Shown: one piece after another, positions 1 through 11,905 of the stretch
Layout: every line of letters starts with the position of its first letter
Position numbering within the stretch: the first letter of the stretch is position 1
Origin: Prinia subflava
Lineage: Eukaryota; Chordata; Aves; Passeriformes; Cisticolidae
Direction: 5' to 3'
Assembly (NCBI RefSeq): GCF_021018805.1
Contig: NW_026960607.1
Coordinates: forward strand, 4,218,501-4,282,500
Length of the DNA: 64,000 nucleotides
Position numbers and translations under genes: made by a program
Notes under the pieces: generated by a model
What the model was told of the DNA's origin: nothing
The model's input: only the letters and a program-made list of their open reading frames with translations
Database searches by the model: none

Positions 1-39
1 TTCTTTCCCTTTAAGTATCTTGTCTTTTTTTGCCTCCAG

Positions 40-134
40 TCCAACAAAGCTCCATGAGAATACACCTGTAGATTACTGTAAGTTTGTGTGTCATTGTTTT
101 AATTTTTACAGGATGGGCTTTTTCAAAAAAATAC
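40..134 (+). other. Weak candidate coding exon
   Basis: A pyrimidine-rich acceptor ends at 38-39 (tttttttgcctccag) and a good donor (gtgagt) starts at 135. One frame is open across the 95-nt segment and leaves one spare base at its end. That phase fits the next candidate at 1681-1742, whose open frame starts with two bases. The frame contains MGFFKK, which resembles the GFFKR juxtamembrane motif of integrin alpha chains, but no hydrophobic membrane segment precedes it, so no assignment is made. A second acceptor at 110-111 would give a 23-nt exon instead. Open frames of this size are common by chance; no homologue was recognised. Confidence 0.12.
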
Positions 135-1680
135 GTGAGTCAGATCTTTCTCACACCATTTTCACACTCATGCAGCAAAATTAAACTGTCAAAATGTTTC
201 TCTGCTTTCTCTGCTCTGAAATGGAGAACTACATCTATTTCTCCTTTCATCTGTTGCAAAGATGCAAAATGCCCTGAGGTTTAGCACAGAGATTTAAAAC
301 CAGAAAGAGTTTCTTGTGAGCTCAGAAATGGTTCTTATGTGTGTGAATATGTGTATGCATGTGTGTAGGTGCATCCTGTGAGAAAGGAACCTGAAGAAAA
401 AAACTGGCGTGGGATTTTCTGGGTTAGCATCTGCTTTGTACAAAAGGGCAGCCTTGTGCACCATCTCATTTTACCCAGATGCCTGTAGAAATTTCCATGC
501 TCCCTATGGAACAAGGTCGTGATGTCAATCAGTTCCTTGTCAGTAAAAACTCATCACTTCACATTTTCATCTTCTTTTGAAATACTGCCTTGATGTTTTC
601 CAAGTGCCTTCTGCTATGCACTAGATAACACAGCATTAAAGGCAATCATTTTGGACTCAATGACTTTTTCCTACCATTCTGTTCTGCTTGAGATAGGAGA
701 CAGAACTGTTTTCATATTTTTCTGACTTATTGTCAGCTGAAGCTGAAGTTATTATTGGCACCTCAGTAAATGTACAAATGTCACTGCTATATTGTCCTTG
801 ACCATATGAAGTACCAAAACCTAGATATCCTGGGAGCCCTGCTTTTGTTTGTTCATATTTAGAGTGATGAAGAATTAGGATGGTTGGCTTAAATAACACT
901 TATTAGGAAATATGTGTGTGAAAAGTCATCTACTGTTTTCTTCTATGCAGGATGAACTCTGCTTTCCATGATGAATCATTATGTTGCTTTGCAGTTTTCC
1001 CCCCACATCTCACAAGATCCCACACAAGCTTTAAAAAACTCACCAAGAAAAAAAAAGCCAATTTAAATAACATACCAAGGCTTATTTTCCTCCTCCATTT
1101 GCTATGAAATCCCAGCAAAACATTGTGTATGAGCAGTTTTCTATAAATCTTATGCTGATTAGCTCTTAAACAAGAGGACAAAATTCCTAAGGATGAGAAC
1201 ATGCAAATACCCTAAAGAAACTACTTTTTTTCTGAGGGATCTGATGAAGTTTAAGGAAACTTTCTGAAGTTCCAAAGTACTCTGAGGCAGAATATCTTCT
1301 TGAAGTATCTGTGCTGCTGCTAGGCAGCAATCATAAATTGCAGAAGGCATAGATTTTCAGTTTCTCACTCCATTTTTATGTCTGACAGAATAACTCTATC
1401 TGTTATATCTTGTTGCTACCCAAGAAGATTTAATGAGGTGAAAAGCATTGTATCCTTACTGAAAGAATACAGAATACACTTACTATATATATATATGTCC
1501 TATCTAAAGCAGTTTATATTTTTGCAGGAAGCTTATACAGTGTATTTTGTCCTGACATGAGTGATAAATTTTTTGAAAGTTCTCAGGAATAATGAACTGG
1601 AAAATGTATTTTCCCCACAAGGCTCTAATATTTTTAGCAGGTGGTTTCAGGATTCTATAAATAATACCCATTTTTAACAG

Positions 1681-1742
1681 GTGTAAAGCAGTTTTGGAGA
1701 CTGACTGCTAATGGCAAGCTAATCCATCCACCAAAAGAAGAG
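1681..1742 (+). other. Candidate coding exon, unidentified
   Basis: The segment is preceded by an acceptor (cccatttttaacag) and followed by gtaaaa. Of three frames only one is open: two leading bases followed by 20 codons, beginning VKQFWRLTANGK and ending HPPKEE, with mixed and plausible residue composition. It ends in phase 0 and its start phase matches the end of the candidate at 40-134. I could not name a protein family. The donor is only moderately consensus. It could equally be a chance open segment in an intron. Confidence 0.22.
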
Positions 1743-2368
1743 GTAAAAAAATCCTGCATGCTTTTCCCCTAAACTTTCAGTATTGTGATATTTTACAGAG
1801 GTTCTGGAAACAGTCAGGACCACAATACCTTAGAATATTACCAGGGGGATGTGTTTTAGATAATCATAATTTTGATGACAGTAATCTGCACCAACAAGAT
1901 AAGTTTCTAGGAAAGAATTGGTTAATCTTGTGCATTGCAATATGTGGTGAATAAAATTATTGTTTGCAGATGTACCTACTCCTGCCCTTTTCCTGTCCCA
2001 ATAAAGGTGACTAGAACAATACATTTTGGGAGATAAAAAGTTAGGACTAACTTTTGATTAAATTGTACAGTATATAGCTTGTGTTGGCATTAAGATGAGG
2101 TGGTTAATACAGTTAAGTGACAAATAAGAACTGACTTTTTTGATTAAACTGTTTTATTTGAAAAAGTGAGGGGAAATGTTTCCCCACATTTATCAATTTC
2201 TCCTATTGTCTTTTCAAAGCAAACATACTTCTCTTGTTTAGGAACAAATCCTCTTGTGTAGCAGCTATTTAGCATAAACTAAAAAAAAAATTAGAGAAAA
2301 GTCATTGACCAAGAAAATGAAGATTTCTTAGCTTTACTACAGTTGTCTTAAATACTAATGTAGATTTG

Positions 2369-2496
2369 TCACCATCTCTGGAGGTATTTAAAAGTTGTGT
2401 GCGGGTGCTTAGGGACAGTAAAGTGGTGGTTTTGGCAGTGTTTTTTATGGTTGTACTTGATCTTCAAGGTCTTTTCCAACCTAAATGATCCTATGG
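2369..2496 (+). mobile_element. CR1 LINE fragment, 3' end
   Basis: The text runs from 'catctctggaggtattta' through 'ttggcagtg' to 'cttttccaacctaaatgatcc', the usual order of the 3' end of avian CR1 (Chicken Repeat 1) non-LTR retrotransposons, ending in the degenerate 'gatcctatg' terminus. Only about 130 bp remain, as expected for a 5'-truncated copy. It is clearly diverged and cannot be autonomous. Confidence 0.88.
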
Positions 2497-5400
2497 CTGT
2501 GCAGAACTTATTTTTAAAAATATTTTGTTTGCTTTTCCTCTGCACACACCCCCCAAAATCACTCAGTTGTCGGGCAGCATTTTAATTTTTATGCCTTCTC
2601 CAATGCCTGCTTGCTCTCATTGCTAAAATACATATTTTGCTGTGTGAAGCACAATTTTATAGGAAATACTTAAAAAAACTAAATACCAAAATGGTCTTGA
2701 AAGGATGGCGGTTTTTCAACTAGACAAATGTGCTTTCTGTATTTTTCCATCTACCTCTCTTATGGAAAATGAGAATGTTAAACAGCAGTAAGAAAAAGGC
2801 CATATGGAATAGCTGCCTTGAGAATTATTCTTTAATAGTTTTGCCCTGATGAGGTATTTCTTCAATATATCAACAAAATGCATTTTCTCTGAGGTAGCTG
2901 CTTTTCACCAAATGCTGCATTCCAGGATGTAATATCTGCTTGGTTGCAGCTGAATGATTTGGGGTGTAGGATGTTAGTAGGTAGGCTACAGAATTCTCCA
3001 GAATTAATTTTTATAAATATGGTTGATATGAAGGCAACTTTTTGAATTTCAGTCCAAGAGAAAGCATATAAAATTTATATGATTAAACATTTTTTTCATA
3101 TTTACTAAACTGTACTCTACATACATTACTCCAACATAAGTTATAGTGAGATGAAATCAAAGATAGATCTTTACAAGCAAGTTATTGCTTGAAAAATGAT
3201 GTGAAATATTCCCTGAAAAAATTCCTAGCTGGCCTTTTAAATATCTTATAATCAAAACATAAATACATTTTAATACTTTCAGTAAAACTGAGGCTGCATT
3301 TCAAATGTCATATTTTACTGTGTCCCAAAAGAGGCTCTGGCTGAGGTAATTAATACAGGTTTGCTCAAAGCAACCTGATGTACTACTGATATTTTAATTT
3401 AATAATGACTTAATTTTATAGCACAAAGCAGAAGCAATGGTGGCTTAACTTACAATCAATTATTTACAATTAATCTCTTTTTGATCTCTCATACCTTCCT
3501 TCTTCTGTATTCACACTTTTCCCCTTACTGCTCTATTGGCTTTTCCATCAAATTAATGCCAATCCTATCCCAGGCATGACCTCTGTTTCCTTTTCTTCTA
3601 GCAATTCCACCTTCCTGTATGCAGCTAGAAATTCCCCCACAATGTCACAATTACTTAAGAACAGCTAGGATGCTTATGAACTTCCTTGGTTTAGCAGATT
3701 AGTTTATCAAACAAAGATTAGTCTGTCATAACAGAGCAATGAAAAAGTGATATTTAATCCTTTTTTCCTATTTACTTTTATATCTAAAATTAATGTTACT
3801 GCACACAATATATCTGAGACTTGCCTACTAAGGTCACATTACAAGACATGCAGCTGTCTGGATCACATTTCCTTTTTTCAGCTATAATTTCTATGCTTGT
3901 TGTTCATTAGTTCTATACCTAGTTCCTGATCTGGTAGATTTATTATTAGCCTTAATAGGTGATTTAAAATTATATTAGCTTCATTTATTGTCTTGAGATG
4001 GAGAGTCTATGGTATAGTTAGGAGATGTCAAATCCTCTTCAGTTTGATTTTACTGTATTATAATATTGTTTTCAGTATTAAACAATTTGCCCTGGCACCT
4101 TTGACACCCCAGTGGATGCCATAATTCTTATGAAAAACTGATGCAGTTTTTCATTTCAATCCAAATCATAAACCTCAATTAACTTCAGGTTCTAGGCTTT
4201 CTTTACTGAAAAAATGCCTCAGGTTTTTTTTCCTTGTTATTTTCTTTAGTAAATTGACCACTTTCTTTTAGCTTCTCTCATACAGTCCAGTTGAGCTTGT
4301 TCTATAGTAACTCTTACTTTTCATGTTTAGTCTTTGTAGTACACACCTTTTTATTTTTTTAGTATTCTTTTCCCATTACAATAATATTTCACTGTCTGTT
4401 GAGATTTTCAGTCTTCATTTAAACATTTTTTGTTTTTTAAAATTCATACTTTGCAAATGTAGATGTTTAATTGATGGGTTTTTTTCACTCTTTACTAGTG
4501 TTGATGACCACATATATCTTTTCAATATAATGCATAGTTCTCTGACTACCTACTTTCTTGAAATAATGTATTTGCTCTCTCTTCCTACATGGCTTAATGG
4601 CAAAACAGGATGTCAGTATAAGAGTCAGGGAACAAAGCATATGTTTGTATATTTTTGGGTGTAGTAGGAATGTAAAGCAAATAACTGAAGAATGTGTATT
4701 TTCCAGATGCATAGTAGATGGTAAAAAGATTAAAATAATAAAAAATCACATTTTCTTCTTTACTCTTGTAACTGTTTGCTTCCCCCCCCCCCCCCCCCGA
4801 ATAATATATTGATAATACTTGCCACCATCATGGGAGAGAAAATTCAAATGCTTTAGATCTATAAAATTTGTTCTGTTCCACAAGTACCCTGAAAAGTATT
4901 AACACTGTGTACTATTATTCCTCTGCATGTTGACACTAAGAATCTTTTATCTCCCCTAGGTCCAAATAACTTACAAATAATGTAATGAAATTAATCACAT
5001 GCCACTCAAATAAAGATAATGGAGGCACACCTGGTAATTTTTATTGTTAATGTCTGGGCTTGGATCAGGAGTGTGCCTTTGAAACACATCTCTTGCTCAT
5101 TCTCCCCTATTAAGCCTTGACTCATCTCCCAGCAATCTGGGACCACATGCAGTGAACATCTTTGGGATAAAATTAAACTGGAAGTTGTGATCTGTGAGCC
5201 CATATAATGCACTCCAGCTACAACTGGGCATGCAATTCATGGCATGATGTCCAAGATAAAGCAGCTCTGGTGTGCAGAGCACAGACCTCAGCTCTTCAGC
5301 TGCATAGTTCTTTTCCTATTGGCCTGTATTGCCAGCTAAGGTAGGCAGAGCTGCTCATCCTCTGGAAACCAGAAGTACAAGGCTTATGTTAAAAAATTCA

Positions 5401-5911
5401 CGAAGGAGACATTTTATAGGAGACTGAAATACTCAGCGTTAAGCTCATGACCATACTTCTGTTCTTCCAGAACACTAAGCTGTTTTCTAAGGAGTGCTAT
5501 AGGGCTTTCAGAATCATTACTTTAATTCTGGTCTTGTTTGAAAAAAATTGAACTTTCCCTATTCAGCCGAACAAAAATATTGAAAAGTGAAGTACTTAGC
5601 TGATATCTGTAGTAATTACAAAATTAGATTTAATGGGGACAGTATCTAATTTTATGTTCTTAAAGTAAAAATGCTTTTTAAAACTCTTCAGGCCAGAGAA
5701 ACTATAGGACTGAGTAGAAGAAGGTAAATGCAGGAAGAGAAACAAAATCTGTAAGTGATATGTTATGTTTAAAACAATCCCTGCATTCTAAAATCTCTGT
5801 AGCAACATATTACTTTAAAAATGGAATGAATCCAAGAAACTTTTTCTCATGGGTTAGCACTGGCCAGATGTTAATGCACCCATGAATATATGTTTTTTCT
5901 CTAACAACTAC
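2497..5911. other. Unique AT-rich DNA, no gene seen
   Basis: No coding, RNA or repeat family is recognised. The only marked local structure is a homopolymer of 17 C at 4782-4798. The open frame of 113 codons at 4323-4664 is low-complexity and rich in F, L and S, as expected for AT-rich chance frames. Confidence 0.6.
4782..4798. repeat. Poly(C) homopolymer, 17 bp
   Basis: Seventeen consecutive C residues in otherwise AT-rich sequence. Mononucleotide C/G runs of this length are uncommon and unstable. The length may also be a sequencing artefact. The opposite strand is a G run able in principle to form a quadruplex. Confidence 0.9.
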
Positions 5912-7215
5912 TGTGGGATGTGATCAGGAACAGAGCAGAGCAGGCTTAAATCTTGAAAACAAAAAAACCCAAAACTTTATTACATTACATAAGAACAGAG
6001 ACAGAAAACTCTTAAACACACACAGAGACAGAAATAAAAACTTCTCAGAACATTTCTTCTCTTCCCCCAGTTTCCACCCCCCACAAATTACTCTCCATAG
6101 ACCAAACCTTTAGGTTTTAAATCAATCACCACTCAAAAAAAAAACCAATCTTCAATTCAGCAAGGGAGAGAGGAGTCTCTCTTGCACTACAGACTGTTCC
6201 TCAGAAAACACGGGTCTACCCCTTATGTGTTTCTATGTCACCCGTGGCACCGCCCAGAGAAGTCTGCCAGGGTGACACTTTCTTTTCCATGTCTAGTGCT
6301 CTCACCACTGTCCATAGACTGAAGCTGCATGTAGGGCTCTTTTAAGGATGCTTGCATGCCGAGCTCTCCCCATTTTTCCCCAGGGGCCGAGAGTTCCAAG
6401 AGCAGGTCTCCCCTGAGGGCAGAGGGCGCCACTACACCCTCCCCCTCTCTTCTTTGCTTGCTCTACTCCTAAAGTGCCAGTCACTGTAGCAAAAGCAAAG
6501 GCAGCTGTATCTACCCAAATGCAGTTTATGTTCAAAGGAGGCTTGAGTTCAGTCTATGGCTAACATTATGCAAGAAAAGTCCAGCTCAGAAGCCACTCTT
6601 CTTCAATTCTCTGCCCATCGGGTTCTTTCCAGTCGTGCTTTATCATCTCAGTGCCAGGCTGTTTCTCTCTCTCTTCTGAAACTACCAGTCATGAGAATCA
6701 ATGTCTAAGAAAAGTTTCTTTCTGCCAAGAAAGGGTTAAGAGTTTCTAGCTCTCAGCAGGGCTGCAGGCTCAGGCACTCCCAGGCTGGGCAACTCCTACG
6801 TGGCTGGGCATCTTCTCCCAGAGGGGGGGGGAGGGCACACACAGAAGGCACTTCCACAGTTTTCTACCCCTCCATCCTGGATGGGGCAGCTCAGTTCCAG
6901 TCCTGTCCACTCTCTTCTCCCCCCGGGGCCCCAGCTTACTTTAGTTCCGCTGCGTGGTTTTTTCTGAGCCCGGCCACGTGGCTCCCCTCCCCCACTCAGC
7001 CCAAAGCTGAGCAGGGGAGAGGAGATGTTTCCCTGCTGAAACCAGAACCCAAAAGAGGCCAAACCCCCCTAGAGTCTTGCTTTTAACTCCTTGTGTCCTC
7101 AGAGGCGTGTCCAAACCTCTGAGTGGCCAATCTAAGTCCTAGCACAAAACTTGATCACTGACTGGCCTGCCCACATCCCCCTGGAAAAATTCACCTCCCC
7201 CCCCTAACCACGACA
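5912..7215 (-). mobile_element. Solo LTR of an endogenous retrovirus, about 1.3 kb
   Basis: Read on the minus strand the element starts TGTCGTGGTTAGG and ends CACATCCCACA, the TG...CA ends of an LTR. An AATAAA signal lies near the end (its complement is at about 5974-5982), where a retroviral R region is expected. The body (6240-7160) is far more GC-rich than the flanks, another LTR trait seen in passerine ERVs. No internal gag, pol or env is attached, so it is a solo LTR. No clear target-site duplication was found, so either border could be off by a few bases or eroded. Confidence 0.78.
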
Positions 7216-10200
7216 CCTTTTAATAATTAAATTAAATTAGTTAATTAAATTAAATTGCATGGTAGTCTAGTTATAAATGGATGCAGACCAGAACCATCCC
7301 CTCTGAAAGGCATTTGAAGCCTGAATACAAATGTTTGTAGTTCTGTATTAACTGAAGTATGAGATAAGTACAAAAAAACCCAGTAAAAACATGATCACGA
7401 ACAGAAAGATGTAATTTTTTACATAAGATCTTTTCTAGATTACCAGCTTTATTCTTTTCCAAATGAAAGATTGGCAATTTCATTGGTTTTGCAGGAATAG
7501 TTTGCTTTTAATGTTCCTGTTGAATCAGCATTGCTCTGTCACCAGGGTTACAATAAGCAGACCCAGTACACCACCTGAAAGTTACCATAAGTGTGTAGTA
7601 TTGAAAAATTTTTTTTTTCTTGCACTAAATAAATGTGAAGAAGATGAGTTCAGGTTCCACATTAATGTTTAATTTCACTGTGTTTGGGGAACTGAAATCC
7701 TGAGCAACCTAGCAGAGTCTGTGTGTCACTGTTGGGATCTGTGAGGACCAGTTTAGGACCAAGGCATGGAATTTTGACGTATGGATGATTTCAACTTATC
7801 TACAGATAGACCAGAGTGCACATACCTGCCTAAATGGTAAATTCAACAACTGCAAACCAGCTGGCCAGATACACTGTATGCTCACAGCATGCCCACTCTC
7901 TTCATTAAATGAATGGGAGAGACTTAGGCATTTAAAAAATGTAAAGATCTTCTCTGCCTGTCCTTTATAGGCAATGGAAATTGAATTTTTGTGCATTCTT
8001 GAATGAGTAAAGGGCCAATCAAAATATTACATGGTCTTGTGTGTTTCTAGATGGTAGAACAAACTAAGTGAAGTTGCCATGAGTTACAATAATGTGGAAC
8101 TTATCCCAGTAAATCCACAGTGTTAGCTAAAACAATGAGTGTATACATTAATTTTCTTGCATGTATGGGCAGAAGATAGTATAAGAGTCCTGGAAGTTTT
8201 CAAAGCTACTTGTGCTCAGAATTTTATTCATTCTTTACTGATTCCATTATACATATTTTAAATACCCAAAAGAGGAACTTGTAGTAATTTAACCTCCTCT
8301 GATTTCTAAATTTGTAGGGAGCACCTAACTCAGAAATTCAGACTGGACTTAGCAAGAGCGTGCCATACATTGTGTAGGTATGATGGGTGGGTGGGATATG
8401 TATGTTTTTCTTATTTATTAGAATTCCAGCAGTCTCACGCAATTCTTTGACAATCTCAGAGCACCCACTCACCCTTTCACAAAACCACATAGATACCAAA
8501 TATTATTAGTCAGTAGTTGTTTAGTGTAATCACCAGAAATGCTAATGCTTCCTTCTTTCCTAAGTACCTGTAACATGCTAGGAAGACTAGCTATTTTCAT
8601 GACTTGAATGACTAAACTGACTGGACCATTACATTAACAAAATGTACGGTGACCACAGACTCCACTTTGTTTCACCTTCAGTTAGATGTGCATTCACTTT
8701 TCAAAGAGTGGTTAAGCAACAATATGTGCTTATTGATTTAGAAGACTTTATTTTAACATTTATACATATAGGCTGACAGATTCACATAATATTAAGAGAA
8801 ACAGATAGCTTGGCATTTGTTTTGCATTTTACTCAGTTGAAGAAGTTACTTAGAGAATTGCTTAAAACCTTTTGTGTTAGCCTCCAGAGGACTTCAAGTG
8901 CTGGGCTAAAAATATTTTCCTACTGTAATAGAAAATTTCAGAGTTAGCATGGCTGATGACATGAGTATACATGTTACTATGACAGGTACAGTTATTGTGG
9001 CATAGGTGTGATTTCTTTTGCCAGTACTTCACATAGCAATCAGAAGAGGTACTGGCAGAGGATCTGGCAGCCAGTATGTAAATGCCAATGCTCTGTGGAT
9101 TACTGTCTTGGGGTTTATGGCATTTTTAATGTATGTTATGGGATGGCAGCAGAGTAGTCAAGGAAATGGGATGACCCAGGAATTAGTCACCCACCATGGT
9201 ATTTTTTTTAACTCTATCTCATTTATTTACTTGTTAAATTCTCTCAAAAGTGAATCCCAAGAAAACAGATAAAGCCTTGCCAGCAACTGGTTATATTTTG
9301 GTTAAAATGAAATCAGAAATGCAGGATTCTGTTAAGCCATCCAAGCATTTTATTTAGTGAGCAGTTCCACCTGTGATAAAATGGTATTTCTAATGGAAAG
9401 TCCTATGCTCCTGAACAGCTGCAAAATCAGAATGTGATGCAGCTTGTGGCTCAAAGAACATGCCACATTAAGGGAATTCCTGCTGAAGTCCCTTGTCCAT
9501 TTAGAGCAACAGCTCTGTCCCGTGACAGCGGTGAGTGGGTAATGCCTGTGATCTGAAATCTCAAAACCATGTTAGGCCTTAGTCAGTGAAAACCTGTTCA
9601 GACAGTACAAGGCAAAAAAGGTTGTTCTACAGTTGTGCCCTCCACTGTGATGCACAGAAATAGGAATCTGAAAAATGTGCAAGGCTACAAGTATATAAAG
9701 CAGCAAATCTCCCCTAGGGTGCATAATCAATTTTTTATCTCATCCCTGTTCTCTCTTTCAGTACTGACCAGAACAGAATGCTTTAAATCACTCTGTCAAT
9801 CCTGCTAAATACTGGAGTTGGTCTGTCAATGTTAACATTGAGTGGGAAAGTGTTTGATGCTTGCAATGTCATGAACACTAGAGTTTTTGAGAATATATAA
9901 TCAGGAAAGATTATTCCAAAACAGTGTATTCACATTAGCAAACATAAACTGTTCTGATTAAAGCCAGTTTAGAACAACACTGAAGAAATACTTTCAAAGA
10001 ACCCTGAAAACACTGGACATGCTCTTGTTATGACACTAAAAGGGGAAATTTAAGTCTCTCAAATCCCTACATTTTTTGCTGATAAAACTTCCTGAAAACA
10101 TGCAAATCTTGATACAGAGCTACATAATTATTAACAACTTGAAGAAAACATTATTAAAGTTTGTATTTGGAAAGCATTAGAGGAAGAGAATTTTGCATAA

Positions 10201-11464
10201 TCTTGAGGCAGGATATGAGGTTAGTTCAGTAAATGTAATTATTATGAAAGAGTGTGTGAGATTTTAGTCACAAAAATTCCTGAACAATGGAGCTGAAAAC
10301 TGTGAAGAGGAGGGTCATTCACAAGGACAAGAATACTGTGGAACATTTGTAGAAGGTCATTGTTTGCAATATTTTTTGTAACACTAAAAACATGGAATTT
10401 CTCATCTCTTCCACTCTTAATGCCCATAGTTCACGAAAGCACCATATTAACTTTGAGTTAAGGAAATCTTTTAATTTCTTGTTTATTTGTGATCTGTTTT
10501 AAGTCCTATAAATTTTAAGATTTGCTTTGCTAGAAAGTTATATGGCTTCTTGATGACTCCATGTGATAGAAACAAGGCTGAAGTCTCAATTTAACTGCAA
10601 AAATCCCAAAGTCTTTGCAAAAGAACCTGTCAGAAAGACATCTTCACATTTTTTCCCGTTACAAAATACAAACAGAAAATACCTGTGGGTGTTGAAATGG
10701 AGGATTTCTCAGGATTTACTTTTTAGTTAAAAGCAGAACAAGGACCTCAAAAGGAACAAATAACTGCTAGGATGCTTACACAGGGATTACCAGAGTTAAG
10801 GTATTCTGAACAAACATCTTAAGAATAAATTTCCCATTTTTCAGATAAATGTGGTACCATATTGTCTATTGGCTTTTTTCCTAATGAAGGAGTTTTGGAA
10901 GGACACTCTTATTTTTGTGTGGAACAAATTGTAAATCAACTCAGCTGAACTTAAGAAAACAGTTCTTCACTTCCCCAGTAACTACTCACTGAAAAAACCC
11001 CGGTGCCTGAGCTGCCCCTGTGTACCCTGGCTGCCTTTCAATGCACCTTGACTCAGATGTTTCCAGCACTCTTCTTTTTCCCTTCAGCCCACACCTGAGA
11101 TGCTGGGGGTCCCCTCCCTCCATGTTCCCTGTGCTGTTACTGGGGAGAGCTGGGCTGATGAAGCCTGTTCTCTGGCTAGTGGCAACCAGCCCAGCCAGTG
11201 GATGCAGTCTCTGGGCTCAGCAGTGCCTCCTCAGAAGGCTGAGCCATGCCCCGATGACAAGTGCCCAAATTTCAGTCTTTTGTAGTTGAAGGACTGACAG
11301 GACTCAATTCAGCAACTGAACTTTATGAAATTTGTGGGAAACCAGACTTGGTGGGACCTCTGGACCGGATGAAATTTGAATGTGACTAGTCAGTGTTTTT
11401 TTATGAAAAACATGTATGGCATGTTTCTAAGTAAAATGTTTGGGATCAAATAAGATGTCTTTGC
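7216..11464. other. Unique AT-rich DNA, no gene seen
   Basis: A TTAAT/TAAAT low-complexity patch lies at 7220-7258 just beside the LTR. A small GC-richer patch at about 10990-11280 has open frames on the plus strand but no family I recognise. The 84-codon frame at 9018-9272 has no supporting motif. The rest is ordinary AT-rich DNA. Confidence 0.6.
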
Positions 11465-11905
11465 CAAGGAAGATGATTAGGCGATTGGAGCATCTCTGTT
11501 ATGAGGACAGGCTGAAGAAGTTGAGCCTGTTCAGCCTTCAAAAAGAGACAACTGAGGGGACCTCATCAATGTCTGTCAGTATCTGAAGGGAGGTGCCAAG
11601 AGGATGAAGCCAGGCTCTGCTCAGTGGTGCTGAGCAATAGGACAAGAGGCAACGTGCAGGAACTGATGCACAGAAAGTTCCACCTGAACACGAGGAATAA
11701 CTTCTTTACTGTGTGGGTGACCCAGCACTGGAACAGGTTGCCCAGAGAGGTTGTGGAGTCTCCCTCACTGGAGATGTTCAACAACTGTCTGGACCCAATC
11801 CTGTGCCTTGTGCTCTGGGATGACCCTGCTTGAGCAGGGAGGCTGGACCAGATGACCCTCTGTGGTACCTTCCAACCCTTCCCATTCAGTGATTCCATGA
11901 TCCCG
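11465..11905 (+). mobile_element. CR1 LINE fragment, 3' region of ORF2 and 3' UTR
   Basis: Sense-strand CR1 landmarks appear in order: 'gaggacaggctgaagaa', 'gagcctgttcagcc', 'agaggcaacgtgcagg', 'cactggaacaggttgccc', 'ctggagatgttcaa', 'ttccaacccttcc' and a closing 'gattccatgat'. This is the last ~440 bp of a 5'-truncated avian CR1 copy. The open frames here (for example 167 codons on the minus strand, 11566-12069) are read-throughs of the repeat, not genes. It closely resembles the copy at 35185-35745, which lies in the opposite orientation. Confidence 0.95.

Larger units (their letters stand above)
1..2368. other. Unique AT-rich DNA with weak exon candidates
   Basis: No repeat family or full gene is recognised here. 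The stretch is AT-rich with short chance open frames on both strands. Two splice-flanked segments (40-134 and 1681-1742) are listed separately as weak exon candidates. A short AT dinucleotide run lies near 1486. It may be intronic or intergenic; the sequence alone does not decide. Confidence 0.5.

Noticed and set aside
112..134. MGFFKK as an integrin alpha cytoplasmic GFFKR motif
   Set aside because: No hydrophobic membrane segment precedes it, the following residues do not match a tail I recognise, and a six-residue match in a short frame can arise by chance.
9018..9272. Plus-strand 84-codon frame with a hydrophobic stretch
   Set aside because: No splice or promoter support and no family resemblance; frames of this size are expected by chance in 64 kb on six frames.
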